A stretch of DNA of 64,000 nt from Chitinophaga sp. 180180018-3 (lineage in GTDB: Bacteria; Bacteroidota; Bacteroidia; Chitinophagales; Chitinophagaceae): assembly GCF_037893185.1 (NCBI RefSeq), contig NZ_CP140772.1, forward strand, positions 6,936,001 to 7,000,000. The letters are read 5' to 3'. The position numbers were made by a program, and so were the translations under genes. This document shows, piece by piece, positions 62,729-64,000 of this stretch. The notes beneath the pieces are model-generated. The model did no database searches. It was given only the letters and a program-made list of their open reading frames with translations, and was not told where the DNA came from. Each line of letters starts with the position of its first letter. Position 1 is the first letter of the stretch.

Positions 62729-64000
62729 ATGCTCGTCAACAAACACCAAAACATCATCGACAACGCCGTAAAAGCAAATCACGAAAGAACTTTCTATTCG
62801 CAGTATCCGGAGCATCCCAAAGCATACGGTGAAGAGGCCCATGCAAAGGGCGTACAGAGTTATCAGCAATTACTGGGTAAGCCTTTCAGGCAGCTGCTTC
62901 AAACCGGGGAAACCGGCTGGGGCGGCGAGGAAGTATCTCCCTACACCATGGAAGAGTTGGGTATTACCTATCCCATATTTCTGGTAAACGACCTGGTGAC
63001 GAAAGCCGCAGCTGCCGGCAAAAACTGGGCTAAGCTCCCGGTAGCAGAAAGAGCTGGCATACTCACCGAAACACTCGAACGTATAAAAGATTACTTTTTT
63101 GATATTGCGAACGCCACCATGCATACTACTGGCCAGAGCTTTATGATGAGCTTTCAGGCTTCTGGTCCGCATGCCAGCGATCGTGCACTGGAGGCCATAG
63201 CCACCGGTTACCAGGAATTACAACGCTATCCGCCGGAACTATCCTGGGAAAAGCCAATGGGTAAAACCAGTGTTAAGTTGTATAAAACCTTTAAACCTAT
63301 TCCTAAAGGGGTTGGCCTGGTAATCGGCTGTTCCACCTTCCCGGTATGGAATAGTTTGCCGGGTATATACGCCGATATGGTAGCTGGTAATCCGGTGATT
63401 GTAAAACCGCATCCGCGGGCGGTATTGCCTATTGCTATTGTAGTAGGGGCCATCCAGCATACCCTGAACAACAACGGCTATGATCCGCATCTCTGCCAGC
63501 TTGCAGCCGACAGCTCAGCACACCTGATTACCAGAGAACTTTGTGAGCATCCGGATGTAAAGCTGATCGATTATACCGGCGGTAATACTTTTGGTAATTA
63601 TGTAGAGTCGCTTCCGGGCAAAACAGTATTTACTGAAAAAGCGGGAGTAAACTCAGTTATCCTCGACAGTGTTGCCGACCTGGATCCTGTTTTGCAGAAT
63701 CTTGCGTTTTCTGTTAGTTTATATTCCGGGCAGATGTGTACTGCACCACAAAATTTCTTTATCCCCGAGCAGGGTATTAAGACGTCGAATGGCATTGTGC
63801 CCTTCAACGATGTGGTACAGCAATTTAAAGATGCAGTTGTAAACCTGGTCAGCAATCCCAAAATGGGCGCAGGCACGCTGGGCGCCATTCAGAACGACGC
63901 CACACTAACCCGTGCAAAAGATGCCCGGCAACTGGGAGGCAAAGTGATCCTTGCAGGAGCGGAGGTACCCAATGAAGAATTTGCCCATGCGCGCATTTGC
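62729..64000 (+). CDS. paaN: Phenylacetic acid degradation protein PaaN (aldehyde dehydrogenase), cut at the window edge
   Basis: The first 424 residues of an aldehyde dehydrogenase; the C terminus lies outside. The N-terminal region (NKHQNIIDNAVKANHERTFYSQYPEHPKAYGEEA) is specific to the PaaN branch, not to ordinary aldehyde dehydrogenases. The catalytic Cys337 is in YSGQMCTAPQNFF, and GNPVIVKPHPRAV gives the NAD(P) binding lysine. PaaN is associated with ring-opened intermediates of phenylacetyl-CoA breakdown. With the thiolase at the left edge it is the only hint of this pathway here. Confidence 0.93.
   Translation, partial: MLVNKHQNIIDNAVKANHERTFYSQYPEHPKAYGEEAHAKGVQSYQQLLGKPFRQLLQTGETGWGGEEVSPYTMEELGITYPIFLVNDLVTKAAAAGKNWAKLPVAERAGILTETLERIKDYFFDIANATMHTTGQSFMMSFQASGPHASDRALEAIATGYQELQRYPPELSWEKPMGKTSVKLYKTFKPIPKGVGLVIGCSTFPVWNSLPGIYADMVAGNPVIVKPHPRAVLPIAIVVGAIQHTLNNNGYDPHLCQLAADSSAHLITRELCEHPDVKLIDYTGGNTFGNYVESLPGKTVFTEKAGVNSVILDSVADLDPVLQNLAFSVSLYSGQMCTAPQNFFIPEQGIKTSNGIVPFNDVVQQFKDAVVNLVSNPKMGAGTLGAIQNDATLTRAKDARQLGGKVILAGAEVPNEEFAHARIC

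Overview
The window reads as chromosomal DNA of a Bacteroidota bacterium, most likely a Chitinophaga-like member of the Chitinophagaceae (inference from gene content and style, not from a database match). The reasons are the type IX secretion/gliding genes porV, porU and gldJ, a PorP/SprF-family protein, bshA for bacillithiol, a DUF4292 lipoprotein beside EnvC-like proteins, many promoters of the Bacteroidota form TAnnTTTG, and few Shine-Dalgarno sequences. It is gene-dense (51 protein genes annotated, 2 of them cut by the window edges) and mostly core. I found no tRNA, rRNA, CRISPR array, insertion sequence, prophage or classical defence island. Layout: 1-920 is the start of a pcaF/paaJ-type thiolase on the minus strand. 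1192-4516 holds RNA-modification genes (rlmN and two pseudouridine synthases). 4612-7204 has a 1-Cys peroxiredoxin, an unrecognised gene and a divergent WYL-domain regulator. 7244-13530 mixes an envelope LolA-like protein, adenine deaminase, anmK, a von Willebrand A-domain protein and upp. 13702-18244 has a PorP/SprF protein, an EI24-like membrane protein, a tetrapyrrole-methylase-fold methyltransferase and an M28 peptidase. 18443-26362 has bshA facing an envelope operon (dut, TPR lipoprotein, DUF4292 lipoprotein, two tandem EnvC paralogues) and ispF. 26478-32880 is the type IX secretion block porV-porU with divergent gldJ. 32991-41144 has bcp, an M23 peptidase, gldA, eno, a DivIC/FtsB protein, nth, a DUF2071 protein and a nucleoside permease. 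41258-48783 has an unknown secreted protein, korA without an adjacent korB, a Bax-inhibitor-1 protein, a head-GIN adhesin-like lipoprotein, and a kynureninase gene joined to a 2H phosphoesterase with a long Gly-Tyr-Arg repeat tail. 49189-55895 is a self-contained RND efflux operon (tetR-tolC-adaptor-pump) with a well-placed candidate operator. 56078-64000 has DUF502, a zinc phospholipase C/P1-nuclease-like protein, serC, a GT2 glycosyltransferase, DUF1015, a TPR protein and the start of paaN. How the genes work together: envelope biogenesis and type IX secretion dominate. PorU is the C25 sortase, PorV its partner, GldJ the lipoprotein of the gliding/secretion ring, and the EnvC pair and M23 protein act on the cell wall. 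Phenylacetate degradation touches both edges (thiolase left, paaN right). Most striking non-coding signals: three long perfect inverted repeats with arms of 48, 43 and 29 bp in the gaps between converging genes, two of them filling the gap almost to the base; a decayed fourth copy-like dyad between dut and ispF; a perfect 10-bp dyad covering the -33/spacer region of the RND operon promoter; and promoters whose -7 box almost touches the start codon (dut, the M23 gene), which predicts leaderless mRNAs. None of these is proved to be a new system; the perfect palindromes and the repeat-tailed 2H enzyme deserve follow-up first.
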